NCBI RefSeq assembly: GCF_000003855.2
Contig: NW_003101668.1
Coordinates: 372,001 to 436,000, forward strand
Direction: 5' to 3'
Length of the DNA: 64,000 nucleotides
Origin: Blastomyces gilchristii SLH14081
Lineage: Eukaryota > Ascomycota > Eurotiomycetes > Onygenales > Ajellomycetaceae
In this document: in pieces, positions 49,746 to 61,670 of the stretch
How the letters are laid out: the number at the start of each line of letters is the position of its first letter
How positions within the stretch are numbered: the first letter of the stretch is position 1
Translations under genes and position numbers: made by a program
Notes under the pieces: generated by a model
The model's database searches: none
What the model was told of the DNA's origin: nothing
Seen by the model: only the letters and a program-made list of their open reading frames with translations

Positions 49746-51537
49746 TCACGCGATGGCTGCGCCCTTTTTGGCATGTTTGCCGGAAGTTCTCTCATGGGTT
49801 AAAAGCGCCAATCTATCCATGAACTTACGATCGCATAGTATGCAAATGTGATGTGATTTTGCCTTATGTGTTTCCAGGAGACCAGATGTCGGGAAAGAAA
49901 GTTTGCAGCCAGCCTCCGGGCATTTGTGCTTATGGGCCACGCCGGTATGGCTTTTCTCGCTCGCCCTGTCTGCAAATACTTTATCACATCGTGAGCAGAC
50001 ACCATGACTATGCTCTCGCTGATGGGCGTCCCGGCACTCTTCCGTTACGAATCCAGCTCCACAGGTAGGGCAGGCAAAGTTGACGGCTTTGTGGACATTA
50101 ACGTGTTTGGCCCGGCTCGCTTGGTCCCGGAAGCAGCGTCCACATTCGTCACAATACGCATGTTTGGTTGCACTCTGGTGCATGTTCCGGCTTTCCTCGG
50201 TCGCGAAACTTGCCTTGCAGATGGGGCATGCAAACTTTGTAGATTTGTGAAGACTGGGGTGCTTAGCATAACTCTCCCGGTCCAAGAAATAGCCGCCACA
50301 ATCTTTACAATACCCGTGACCTGTCAGGCGTTGATGCTCTCCTCTCTCTTCCCAGCTCTTATAGGTCAATTGGCATTCTATACATTGGAAGTTGTGCATC
50401 AGCTGGATATGGAGTTGGAAGAGCGAGCGGTCGTTGAAGAAGCTTAAGCATAATTTGCAATAATTGTGCTCGTACATGATTTGATGGTGCTGGAGACCAA
50501 TAATTGTGTTGAAAGTAGCCTCACATTCGAAACAGACGATTCTCACCCCAGGAATTTCTTGCTGCGTTGGCTCTGGCGCCTGGTGGTACTGACAAAGATA
50601 TTTGGGCTCTGCAATTGCTAGGCCGTCTAATTGCTTCGTCTCGCTATGCTTAGCCCGCTTAATTCGATCTGAATTTTCGGATTGCGGAGTATAGAACCGC
50701 GTTGAAATGCTTGAATCTTGTGACGCTTCGTCACTGTTAGTCGGAGCTTTTTCTTTATTCACGCCCATCTCAGGTTGCGCTGTTTGCATCCTCCCTGAAC
50801 ATTTCACATCACTGTGCCCGTTATTGTTCTTGACTTGGTGTGGGATTGTAGAAGGCGAAGTGGACGGCATAGAGTTTTTAGTTGGATTCAAGAGAGAGTG
50901 TCGTTCCCCTTGTTGAGTTCGTTTCCTAATTGATTGTATCAAAGCTTCGACTGCTATGTCTAAGTCACTAGGCTTCTTATCTTGCTCACTGAGATCTATC
51001 AAATCTCCCCCATTTTTGATCTCCGGCTGATCGGGCTTCAGAACTGGCATACTAAAATTACGACCTCGAGGACTGTACACTGGTTGGTAGCCACTCTCTG
51101 TCTTGCTCTCGCTGTCCTCGTTGCTAGTTGTCTCGACAGTTATAGGGGTAATTCCGCTGGAGTGTGGAGGGATATTCTCGTTGCCCATGTTGTTGTGCGC
51201 GGAATCGCCAGTGCTGTTGGAATTCTCTTGACGAGGGCATAATCCTACGGCAGTGTCGGCATCCTGTACCATGCTCCGACTTTCTTCGAATTGCCTGTCC
51301 ATGTACAGATTTTATCATGTCAGTGATACTCCTATCTCTCAGGGACCAAGCTAGTTTTAGTTTCTAGACTTGTGCTTTTTACCTAGGGTGAACGAGTCGT
51401 CGATGACTTCTCACAGCGCACAGGCTATCGAAGGTCTCATTGCAGTTGACACACTGCAACATTTGGCCTTTCTGGATATGATGAAGATAATTTTGGTGAA
51501 ATTGCAGGCGGATCCCGCACGTAGCGCATTGGAACAT
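49746..51537 (-). CDS. Multi-C2H2 zinc-finger protein
   Basis: Two exons, 51383-51537 and 49746-51294, joined in phase to about 567 residues. The short first exon, outside the main open frame, encodes its own finger pair (MFQCATCGIRLQFHQNYLHH onward, then LQCVNCNETFDSLCAVRSHR). A long Ser/Thr/Pro-rich disordered stretch follows, with a KRAKHSETK basic patch. The C-terminal half is a tandem array of about nine C2H2-like units (for example YCKDCGGYFLDRESYAKH, FACPICKASFATEESRNMHQ, YCDECGRCFRDQASRAKHVN), ending in HAKKGAAIA. Many units are CxxC-x12-HxxxxH with short or absent linkers, a pattern seen in fungal proteins of unknown role. A DNA- or RNA-binding function is inferred. Confidence 0.9.
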
Positions 51538-53613
51538 CTTGCGCAGTGGGACGAGACCCTAAGCTGCGAGGTTAGGGAGCGGGAGTAGAGAGCGTTTGGT
51601 AGGAGACGAAGTAGATAGATTTGGGCAGGTATCCAGGGCGTGCAATGCAAGCATGTGAATTGAACTGGAGGGTTTCCGTACTGAATATGTCCAGTTCAAG
51701 GTGAAGCAGCGTTCCTTGCTAACCTAAAGATGAAGAGAGAATGATGAATAGGCCTGAAGAATGATTTTCGGTACCAGGAGGAAAGAAAGCGATCTTAAAA
51801 GCAAGTGAGACTATGGGACTATTTCAAATGGGAAACGTCGCAGCTGCACTTGACATACAGCATAAGGTTGTTTGTGAAGGTTCCAGCGCTTTCTTACATC
51901 TCGTTTCTTTTTCCTCCTCCTCCTCCTCCTCCTCTTCTTCTTCTTCTTCGTCTTTGTCACTAACACGCCGTCTTCATCTAGCAACAAAGATGATATCCGC
52001 TACATTCTCCATGACAAACTAAGCGCAAAGATACAAAGGGAAACATTTCATCTCTATGACGTGCTAAGGATCCTTCATCTCTCAACTCCTGGTTGGTCCC
52101 ACTGCTTGAGACCAGCTGGGTGAGGATAGGAGAAGAAGGGGCTAGATGCTAGAGAAGGATAAAGAACAGCGCTCGCTGATGCAAAGAGAGTATCTTACGG
52201 GCTCTATAATCACTTTCCCAAAATAATGGAATGCCACACACCTTGGAAGTTGCTTGCCCATCATTTACGCAGCTCAGTTTATGCATTTGAGTGACTGTAT
52301 TGGTATATGTCGGCCTTCTTTTCTTTCAGCGGAGTTCTGCAAATAAAAGTTTTGCACTGTGTCTGGTTGTTTTGTATCCAAATGGCTGGCTCCGAGAGGG
52401 AGTTAAACCGCTGGTAAATGAATGTGTTGCTAATCCTACAAAATGTACTCAGATAATCTTCCTCTGTTTCTGAACCGCAGGGATCTCACAAATATAACTC
52501 TGAACATACCTTTTGGATTGTCAGTGACTTTTCCACACGACAACTTTGCGCAGTATTACACTTATGATTCTCGTCCAAATGATATCAAATCTGCGGGGGT
52601 TCATTATGTCCAGCTCCTCAAGATGCGCCATTTTAAGTACGCGTATTTGGATTCGTCATTCTAGCCGGAGCCTGTTATGCCACGCTGGATGTTGTCTTCT
52701 TGGGTAAGATATTTTCCTCCTCGCCTACCTCGAGCCATAGTGTGCCTCATCCTCAGCAGGGATGATAGAGAGGAAGCTTCGGAAGGATCACAAGAGCGTT
52801 GACATGGATAGCCAGCACATCGCCAGAGAGTAGTTAATATATTCGAATCGCTGGACCACCAAAACGGAGAGCGCATCCGGGAAACCAAATACCGAACATA
52901 GGGAATATACCGGCAATCTAAATGACCTAGAGTTGCTCTTTGTCAGTCACCTAATAACAGCCAAGTGATGAACACAGAAAACATGCGTAGAAGATTGCAG
53001 TTGTAGTGTTTTAGCAGCTTTTTTTTGCAGCCAATTCATCTAGCCTTGTCTTCACGTAAAATACACCTACCATCCGAAAACGAATTTTTATCATCCACAT
53101 GGCATCTGCATGCTAGGCTAGCTATGGATGCAAGTAGGAGATGAGATGTAGTGCGAGTGGCGTAGCAGGTTGTAGTATAATCCCATGAACAATAATCCGG
53201 CAATGAGGGCGATTGCCGGAGTCTGGGCCTGGCGCTGGTGACAAATCCGCCCAGGGTTCGGCAATCGCGTCGCACTGCCGAGTCCCCGCCAAAGCCCGTC
53301 AATACGAGGGCGGCTTGGATTGCATCATAATTTGGCTGCTGCTAGTCGGTATTGATTTCAAATTCAAAATGGGATTGTTTTAAGTTATACGAAGACAATG
53401 CGCCCATTTGCTGGAGTACCGTACCACTGCACTCCCCACCTTGACCCCTCATTGCATGTATGCTACCCATATATATAACTCTGTAAACATTTATATATAT
53501 CGTCGATATCCTTCCTTCTGGCTTCGATAATCTCCCTCATATATTCAATTCGTCTACTTTGTGTGTTAATTTCGACGATCCTGCTTCAGACACTCCAATC
53601 CAACCTCACAGCC
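51538..53613. other. Intergenic region, C2H2 gene / GST
   Basis: 2 kb between divergent genes. It contains a TCC then TTC triplet array (51911-51950). No supportable gene; open frames are short. The last 150 bases include TATA-like ATATATATAA (near 53470), suited to the GST promoter. Confidence 0.55.
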
Positions 53614-54530
53614 ATGACCCAAATCGTTCGCCATCCGGTTGCAACCGGTGCTGCCAAAATTCTTGCGGGCAAACGTGCGGCTGAGCAGCCCTTGAAGCTA
53701 TACGCTGGCTGGTTTTGCCCGTATGTTTCCCCATATTGTTTTCATTCTAGTCTAAATCAATATGCTAACCTAAATGTCTAGATATGGTACGGAAAAGACC
53801 TCTCGAAATCACCAAAAAATATCATAGCAATCCCTATCCAAGAAAATAAACAACTAACTTAAAAAAACTAGTCCAACGCACCTGGCTCGCCCTCGAAGAG
53901 AAGAAGATCCCATACCAATACATCGAAATAAACCCATACGACAAATCCCCCTCCTTGCTCGCTTTGAACCCAAAGGGCCTCGTCCCAACCATCGCCGCCC
54001 CCCTCCCCAACAACCAGGGCACAAAACCTCTCTACGAATCCAACATCATCAACGAATACCTCGAAGAGGCCTACCCAGACCACACCCCACATCTCCTACC
54101 CAAGGACCCATTCGAGCGCGCCCGCGCCCGCATCTGGATCGACTTCGTCGGCGCCCGCATCACGCCCTCCCAACGCAAGATCCAGTATGCGAAGAACCAG
54201 GAGGAGCGGGACGCAGCGCGCGCAGAGTTCCTCAAAGCCATTAAGGAATTTACCAGCGCGATGGATCCCGAGGGCCCCTATTTCCTTGGCAAGGAGATTG
54301 GGTTGCCGGATATTGCGCTGGCGCCGTGGGTGGCTAGGTTCTTTTTGATTGAGAAGTTCATTGAGGGTGGGACTGGGATTCCTGCGGAGGGGAAGGCGGG
54401 GGAGGATGAGAGCGTTTGGGCTCGGTGGTGGAAGTGGGAGAAAGCGCTTAGGGAGAGGGATAGTTTTAAGAATACGATGAGTGAGAAGGTGTATTATGAG
54501 AATTTGGCGACGCAGGACTGGGCCCGGTGA
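53614..54530 (+). CDS. Glutathione S-transferase, omega-like
   Basis: Cytosolic GST with an N-terminal thioredoxin fold and an all-helical C-terminal domain. Three exons: 53614-53720, a 5-nt exon at 53782-53786 and 53872-54530, giving 256 residues. The 5-nt exon supplies the middle of FCPYVQRTWLALEEKKIPYQ: exon 1 ends in the Pro codon, the microexon adds A-TAT-G, and exon 3 begins TC to complete Val. Cys35 of the CPY motif is the expected omega-class catalytic residue. NPKGLVPTI carries the cis-Pro loop and YESNIINEYLEEAYPD the glutathione gamma-Glu site. Likely roles are thiol transfer, dehydroascorbate reduction or deglutathionylation. An in-frame GTG lies upstream, but ATG at 53614 is the natural start. 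Confidence 0.93.
53782..53786 (+). other. 5-nt microexon of the GST gene
   Basis: ATATG bounded by TCTAG before and GTACGG after. It is required to restore the conserved CPYVQRTW sequence between the two larger exons. Flanking introns are 61 and 85 nt. Confidence 0.85.
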
Positions 54531-55366
54531 ATTTTTTTCCCCCTCTTTTTTGCTTCTTCGTCGCTTTTTCTCTGGAAATAAAATTTGTTTAGGAAAGTTA
54601 TGTTAATAGTTTTTTCTCCCCCTTTATCGTGTTTGTTTGACTCTAGGACGGCCGGTTTCACTACTTCTCGCATTTGATTCAACATGCTGGTTTCCGTGAG
54701 ATATGAGAGACCAGGCATAAACTAACACTCACGGGGAGAGGTTGTTTGTGTATATAGTGACGGGAGTGAAAGGACGAGTTCGTATCCAAATTTACTACCT
54801 ATTACTATCCCACTGGACGCAATTTTCAGAACGGGAATGAAAAAGTTCTCTGGAGTATAACCAAGTAACCAGAACAACAGATGAAAGAAACACAGCCGGG
54901 ATTCAACCTCGGGAGTTCAACAACTTACCCTAGGTACAGTAGTTAATTGCTCGATCTGTAATAAATGGTAGGGTGGGAAATAAAATGATAAATGTAGCTA
55001 CGAGCTCTGGAAACTGTTACGCCACCTAGAAACGGGCATTCACCCGACATGTTTAATAGTTACAGTAATTTTTTAGGAGAAGAGAAATGGAAGACAGTAA
55101 GGAGCTATACGCCAATCCGTGATTCGCCCCTTGTTAATATTTTTAAAGCATAACAATGAAGAATTACAATATACCTTGTTGGAAGAACTTAGTGCGCCGC
55201 TGGCATTCGTCTCCCTTGCTCACGCGCTGCGTCAACTTTTCGGATTTTTTTTTTTTCTGTTTTTCTTTATCCGCGATTTTTTGATATTATTTCTTTCTCT
55301 CTGTTGTCTCCCCGAACTTTCTGCCCTATTTATGGAACTAGGTGTATACATGTATACAACCAAAAA

Positions 55367-55398
<32 letters not shown>

Positions 55399-55858
55399 AG
55401 TTGAGCAGAATAATGATGTTCGGATAGAGCAATGAATGGGATTTCCTGAAGATTAACGCGGAGAGAAGGAGGGATTCGTTCTGGCGAAGAGTATCTAAGG
55501 TGATGGATAAGGAGGAAGAAAAGGGCTCCCTGCCGTGAAAAAAAGGTCGTCTCGCTATAAAATTGGATACGGAAAGGAAATTTTTCATCGCAGGCTATGG
55601 GAGTCACCCTACATAGGTTTTCAGAAAATAGAAGAATAATGTCATGGAATAGGTGTAAGGGAGGAGCGAAATAGGTGGAAGGAAGAGGGAAAGGAGGCGT
55701 GGGCCAAAAAGCTACTTAAAAATAGAACGAAGTTTTTCGACATGCAAAAATGACACGAAAAAAAGCCGATCAATTGAGTTACCAGTTTAAAAATAACACA
55801 CAAAAACAACAATCGCTCCCGCTTCCATTATATAATTTCGTGAATGCTTCTGATGATG
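54531..55858. other. Convergent intergenic region, GST / GID5
   Basis: 1.3 kb between two 3' ends. It contains an AAAG tetranucleotide repeat (55362-55400) and a T run (55244-55257). A B-box-like stretch near 54896-54915 was considered and not called. No gene seen. Confidence 0.6.
55362..55400 (+). repeat. (AAAG)n microsatellite
   Basis: About nine tandem AAAG units in the 3' intergenic region of GID5. Confidence 0.9.
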
Positions 55859-58800
55859 TCACTGAAGCAAAGCACGCATTAAAGTTAAAGCAGTTTTGGT
55901 CCGCTCTTTCACATCTGATTCGGGATCGTCCTCCAAACTTAGGAGCTTGTCCATCACGCCCAGACCCTTGAGTTTTATTGCCCGCTCGCGACAGCCGTTG
56001 TGATCCATCTGGTCATCGGCAATTGTCAAATTGATAACTACCCACACGCAGTTCACCCGCACTTGTTTGTCCGGGTTGTTGAACAGAGGCATCATGAGTT
56101 TTAGTAATGTAGGGTGCTGAATCAATAGTTGCCGATGCCGAGAGAGACCAGCAGCGATATGAATCATGATATACGTAACTGAGCAGAGAATCTCTGTTGG
56201 CACGGGAATGGACTTGGATGAAGAAGACGCGGAATCTTTGCGGCCGCCATGGTTGAAGAGCGGTTTTGGGCGCAACTTGTCTGCAAGAATGTTGAAGAGG
56301 TCGTTCTGGCCCACTTCCTGGAAAAGATAATCTATCATCTCTGGTGCTCCTACACCGCAGATCAGATTTCGGAGTAAGTCAAGCGTCTGTTCTTGTACCT
56401 GCAGATCATCCCGTCGAGCTTGTTTTGTTTGGTCAATGTCGCCGCTAACAGCCAGCTTCCGCCGCCTGGAATGGTCAATGAGAGAAACGTCAAGGCCCGT
56501 TGGTTTGGGTGGCATAACGGTGTCTGTCATTTTATGGTCTCCATCATGGGATGGTGCCGTTTCGCCTTCAGCCCCCTCCATAGGATTGAGAATGTCGACT
56601 CGTCCTCCAGCAGAGTTTGGAGTTCCCATTCCAAGAGACAACGTACCGCCCACGTCATCTACTTTCCGCCGGATTGGGGGGTCGCTAGGATCGTGGCAAA
56701 TGACCTGCTTTAACCACCCAGGTTCAAGTTCTTCAACTATCTTCATTTTAATGTCGTTTGTGGAGTTGTAAGCAATATGCTTCAACGCCCAAATAGATTC
56801 TAGTCGTAGGTTAGTATTGGATGAGTGTGAATGTTCGCAAAGTATGGGTATCATGTTCGCTCCGATAATGGCCTATAACATGCATCGTGGTTAGCGTTAA
56901 GACGACCAGGCAGCAGACAAAGCGAGCAGAAAGAAGAGAAAATAAGTCCTCTACATAATTTATATAGAGAATGAATGAAAGAACAAGGCTAAAGGAAATA
57001 AAGGAATTTGGCATACATCTTTCATGGGGCTAAAGTCCATTGCCAAATTACACACCACGGACGTTGCGGCAATCTGTACGGCAATATCCCGATATTTGAT
57101 CAGTGTAAACATTGGAGTAGCCACACCAGCGTCGATCAAGTTCGTTCTCAGTGCGCTCACGGATCGCGTTAGGGATCTTGCAGCTGAACAGGCTGCAAGT
57201 AGCGTTGAAGGTGGGTTGCCATCGAGGGCGTCGATAGACTCGTCTTCATATGGCTTCATAGCATCGATAATGTATGGCACGACGCCATTGTCACAGATCA
57301 TTCTTCGGTAATCTTCCTTAAAAAGGGATAAAGCAGCCAGGGCTCTGAGAACTACCTCGCGAACTTTCATTTTGTGGTGTACCATGGGAGAACAACCGCG
57401 AGGTCCAAGACACAGTTCTGGTTGAGTGGGTTCGGATGCGGCGGATTGTTTATCTGCATTCCACATAGGCTTCCCAGTCTCCGCAATTGCGTTAAAGGAC
57501 TCCTTTAGCATCTGTGAAAGCTTCGGTATCGCCTCGCCTTCGGCTGCATACTTTTGGAGTTCACGACTATCCATAACCAGAGACGCAAGAATAGCTGGAG
57601 CTTGTTCCTTGGCTCGTAGAGTAGTCGATATCAGCCCGTTTTCATGAACACCGACATCTTCAGAAGCTTCATAATCTTTCTCAAATACGCGAATAAGGAG
57701 TGGGATCAACAGGTAACCGAACATTGGTACTCGATGCTTCTTCGCTAATCCTAATCGGAAGAGAGTTGTTGCCAGCATCGCCGCCGCGAGACGAGTCAGA
57801 CCCGATTCCGCCAGGATAACAGTGAACAACCATGATATGAGGGCGCTTTCCTCCTCATCTGACGCAGACGTCTCGGAAAACGAAAGGGGCGGACTAAAGA
57901 AATTGCCTTGTCTCCCAAATGAGGTATGGGAACCGAGCGGTGGAAAATTTGAGTTCTTAGATTGTGAGACTGGGACAGAGGGGAGAATTGCGTCGATTGG
58001 GTTCGTGGCACTATGGCGAGGAACGGCGAACCCCGAGAAATACGTTGCTCCCCATGGCGACTTCTTGATATCATTAGGTGAAAATTCGGGGATCTGTTTG
58101 GGAAACACAGTTACCACCGCTGGAGATGAGATAAAGTGCTCTGCGCGAGACTTTGAATTTTGGACTATTACGGTAATGGCTCGGAGAATAGGAGCTAGTT
58201 GCGCATTCGGTGGTGCAGCAGGAGGCAGGGTCTTCAAAGTGCCCGGATCCATAGTATTATTTTCCGCGCCAGGAAGCACAAATCCCTGTGCGACCACAAA
58301 GGTAGAGAGTTTGAAAGCTAGTGCATCCAGAACGCCAGACTCCGCCAGCACAGCCTTGTGGCTTTCTTCGACACATGTCTCTGCGATTAAATTTGCAGCA
58401 AGGGCAACAGACAGCTGGCTAGAAGATGAGGAGGTCGATGTCGAGCTGATTATTAGTCTACGAAGAGTTTCGACATGGTGCCGAGAGTAAAGGATTGAAG
58501 ATAGTTGCTTCGCATGCGACAAGCTTTGTTGCTGATATAGCGGAAATTTACCGGCGATTGTATTCAGAGTCTCAAGCACCGCAAGGGAAAGTGATGGGTC
58601 GCAGTCTTGTGCTTGTGAGGACAATATTGACAGTAGTAAGGGAAAAATGTCACCCGCAGCAATGGGAGATATGAACGGTGGGCCCCCTATTCCACCGACA
58701 TTAGATTCCTAGAACTCACTTTAGGGGACATGAGGTTTCACTGCAAACACATTCTTCTTCGAAACGAACAGCGTAAACAGAAAACGGCAAGCGGGGCGAG

Positions 58801-59130
58801 AAACTGCGTACCTTGAGCTAAGCTGCCAATGATTATAATAGCTTGTAAGCAGGCCTCATCCTCCTCCGACCTACCGCTCCTTCGCCCGGCTAAGTATTGT
58901 TGTTTAGCATGTCCATTAACCTCTCCAACGATAGACTTCTTTCCTGTACCCCTGCGGCCCGCTAGGATTTGTGATAATAATGGAACGATGCCCCGTCCAA
59001 CCCAAGCTTCCTTTCTTTGATCATGCCCAATTATATCATTTTTCAACAGCCGCAGAGCCGCAATCCGTGAAGCAGTCGACTCAGGATTTTGGATATCAGA
59101 GATAATATGAGGAGCAGCCGCCCTCGTCAT
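55859..59130 (-). CDS. VID28: GID E3 ligase armadillo subunit (Gid5/Vid28)
   Basis: ARM-repeat scaffold of the GID/CTLH ubiquitin ligase, which in yeast links the substrate receptor Gid4 to the core and drives glucose-induced degradation of gluconeogenic enzymes. Three exons: 58812-59130, 57017-58686 and 55859-56872, about 1,000 residues. The chain is almost wholly alpha-helical ARM repeats, for example ALRLLKNDIIGHDQRKEAWV, ESIWALKHIAYNST and CVWVVINLTIADD. ASRIAALRLLKNDIIGH and TNLRLESIWALKHIAYN match the Vid28/ARMC8 family. A disordered insertion (residues near 220-275) and an acidic/Ser-rich loop in exon 3 interrupt the repeats. Both introns keep phase. The intron 1 acceptor is GGAATAG before GGGGCC. 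Confidence 0.88.
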
Positions 59131-60416
59131 TCTGGAAATATGGATCTGCGACTATGAAATTCGTTGGGAAATGGATGCTGAGTTCCAGGCTTCGGAGTGA
59201 GGAGGAGACAGAGGAAACGCCGGGTTATGGCAAGAGTTGGAGTGTTGGAGACGAGGGTGGAGATTTGGGAGATATTTGATCTTTCTTACGTATCAAGTCA
59301 GCAAGGAGGACTGTTCTGCAAGATGACTTGGCCAGACAAACAACACCTGGTGCTGGATGATTGATGGGAGCCAGTGGAGGATTGTAAATTGAACTAACCG
59401 GAGCTTCAACCGAGCGGATTGAGAATGCTTAACTAATACGAAGCGCCGAGGTATTTGCCATATATAAGCATGTACAGTACTTTCAAGCAAGTGAACTTGA
59501 AGATTGAAAATGAAATAATGTCACACAACGAGGAAGCTAATTAGGTGTGCATATGAATGGGTTGGAGTGTTGGCGTCGGATGTTGCATTGTGTCTCTTTC
59601 TATAGATGTCCGGTTGTCTCCATTCTCCATTTCTTGATAGTTCCGTCCTGCGATGACATGATGCGACGCTTATATAAGATATTAGTCAGCAAGTTAAATA
59701 TCATGTGATGCGCTTGATATTGTAGGCACTTGGGGCAAAAGAGCTCAGTCACCCGGATATTGCCCGACAGGGTTGGATTTTAATCACGTGGCTAAACCAT
59801 GGCCGAAACCTTGGAAGATTTTCTCTCCTCATCCAACCAATGGGAGCGCGGACCTTGGGGGGGGCACAATGCCTTGAGCATCTTAGTCAGTTCTTATGTC
59901 ATCCATTGGTTTGCCCCAATCACAACCTCTCCAATAAACCTGGATGTGCGTTCGCGATAGTCTCCCCCACGCACGCCCACGAAGCCAGAGGAGACGTCTG
60001 AAGAATTGTGCGCACGCCCCCATTCAACCGCCAGCAATATGCCCGAGTGAGCGGCTGGTTCGATAAGAGACTTTTGCAATCCCGAGCCTGGCAGTTTGTG
60101 TCACCCCGTCTCCATAGAGCAAGATGCGCCGTTGCGGGTCGTCTGCTGTGTTGGAAAGCTCTGGCTTATTGGCTTCTCCCTCTTCGCTTTCCGCTCCCAT
60201 TCTTCCTGCTACGGTTTCTGCCGTCGCTGCTGTCGCTGCTGCTGCTGCTGCGACTGTTGATCCGGCTAGGACAAGGACCGGGTCCCTGGCGCTGTCTCCA
60301 TTTAAAAGTGGCAGGGCCTCCAATATTCCCCAGACTACTCCCGCCTTTCCTGCCCACACTTCCCGCAGCGTGCGCCCACGTGCTCCCGTCCTGGTCGAGA
60401 TCTGTGAGCAAAGGAC
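59131..60416. other. Divergent promoter region, GID5 / Pho80-like cyclin
   Basis: 1.3 kb between divergent genes. It includes a CCAAT motif at 59837-59841 in a context rich in G and C, and the 98-codon open frame that overlaps the cyclin start (separate entry). Confidence 0.55.
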
Positions 60417-60420
60417 ATGA
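60124..60420 (+). CDS. Upstream ORF or alternative N-terminus of the Pho80-like cyclin
   Basis: A 98-codon ATG-started frame, Ala/Pro/Ser-rich, that ends by overlapping the cyclin start codon in an ATGA. A GT-AG pair at 60404-60444 (41 nt) lies across the overlap. If used, it would fuse this frame in phase to the cyclin, replacing its first nine residues. Either reading would make it functional: as a translation-limiting upstream ORF or as an N-terminal extension. Neither is proven. Confidence 0.35.
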   Translation: MRRCGSSAVLESSGLLASPSSLSAPILPATVSAVAAVAAAAAATVDPARTRTGSLALSPFKSGRASNIPQTTPAFPAHTSRSVRPRAPVLVEICEQRT

Positions 60421-60532
60421 TAGCGTCATCTCCCACGTCGGCAGCGCTTCTGCGCTCTGATTCCACCCGTTCTCCCGTCAATGCCTTTCCCGGCCGCCCG
60501 CATTACTACAATCCAACCGCCACCGCCAGCAG

Positions 60533-60563
<31 letters not shown>

Positions 60564-61670
60564 CATAGTAATGACCAAACAACCGCGGCTTCCCCTTTAA
60601 TAGCCCATTCCAACCCGCCTCATTCTCCCAGAGCCTCACGGCCCGGGCGACGCTCGTCTGATTCTCACAGCAGTTCGGGCGTCGAGGAAATACGATCAGC
60701 TTTTCGAAGGCAGACTGTAGATGCGGGAACTCAATATTCTCGCCCGGCTACCCCAGCAAAAAACAAGCTGATACAGTCTGCCTCCGCGACTACTAGTGAG
60801 ACGATAATTCCAGATTCCACCAATGCCACCTCTGAACTTGCTGCTTCGCAGCAAAGCCAGGAAAGCCGACAGTCACAGGCCGATTCGCAAATGTCATCGA
60901 CTCTCGTAGGATCGAAACGCAACACTCCTGATACTTCCAGTCTTTTGCCCACGGATGGCGACAACCCACTATCAATTGACCCTGACAGCCCAGCCGAATC
61001 TCTGTGTAAACGACTACGGCCCGAAAAACCCGCTGCGAAAGTCCTTCCACGCCGTTATGAAGAAACGAATCCCCGTGATCTCGTCTTCCTGATCTCCAGC
61101 ATGTTAATGGAACTTATCCGTTTTAACGACCAAATACCCCTTCGCGATGGTCGCCTCACACGGTTCCATTCGCGCAGTCCTCCCCGAATCTCGGTTCACG
61201 ACTACCTCCAACGTCTAACAACACATGCCACCCTTTCCCCTCCTATCCTTTTAAGTATGGTGTATTATATCGACCGACTATGTGCTCTTTACCCTGCATT
61301 TACAGTCTCGAGCCTCACGGTACATCGATTTTTGATCAGCAGCGCTACCGTGGCTAGCAAGGGTCTCAGCGACAGCTTTTGGACAAACAAGACCTATGCC
61401 AGAGTTGGTGGAATCAGCGTCGCTGAACTGGCGCTATTAGAACTGGAATTTCTCTGGCGGGTTGAGTGGCGTATCGTGCCTCAGCCTGAGGTCCTGGTGG
61501 ATTATTATCAGCGCCTCGTCGAGCGATGTGACGAGTATGTGATACAGCCGGAAGACCATATTGACACCCTGTCTACATCGACGAAAGAGACTGCTACCTC
61601 ATCTACATCGATTGCGCGAAATGGAGGAAAAGCCTCTACGACGATTAATGCGACTCCCAAAACAGAGTAG
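60417..61670 (+). CDS. Pho80-type cyclin (Pho85-kinase partner)
   Basis: Single open frame of 417 residues. The first 210 are disordered: a (AAT)n-encoded run of nine Asn, Ser/Thr-Pro sites and an SKRNTP basic patch. The cyclin domain begins RRYEETNPRDLVFLISSMLM and continues through RISVHDYLQRLTTHATLSPP, LLSMVYYIDRLCALYPAFTV and SSLTVHRFLISSATVASKGL, with SFWTNKTYARVGGISVAELA and LELEFLWRVEWRI closing it. These are the hallmarks of the PHO80/Pcl6-Pcl7 group, whose kinases link phosphate and nutrient status to transcription and metabolism. The ATG at 60417 is the first in frame after a stop at 60405, unless the 41-nt intron is spliced. Low-complexity N-termini are common in fungal members. 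Confidence 0.88.

Noticed and set aside
54880..54935. B-box-like GGTTGAATCCC suggesting a tRNA on the minus strand
   Set aside because: No A box, D-arm or closing acceptor stem could be found around it.
57822..58490. 222-codon plus-strand frame
   Set aside because: Antisense to exon 2 of GID5, which has clear ARM repeats.
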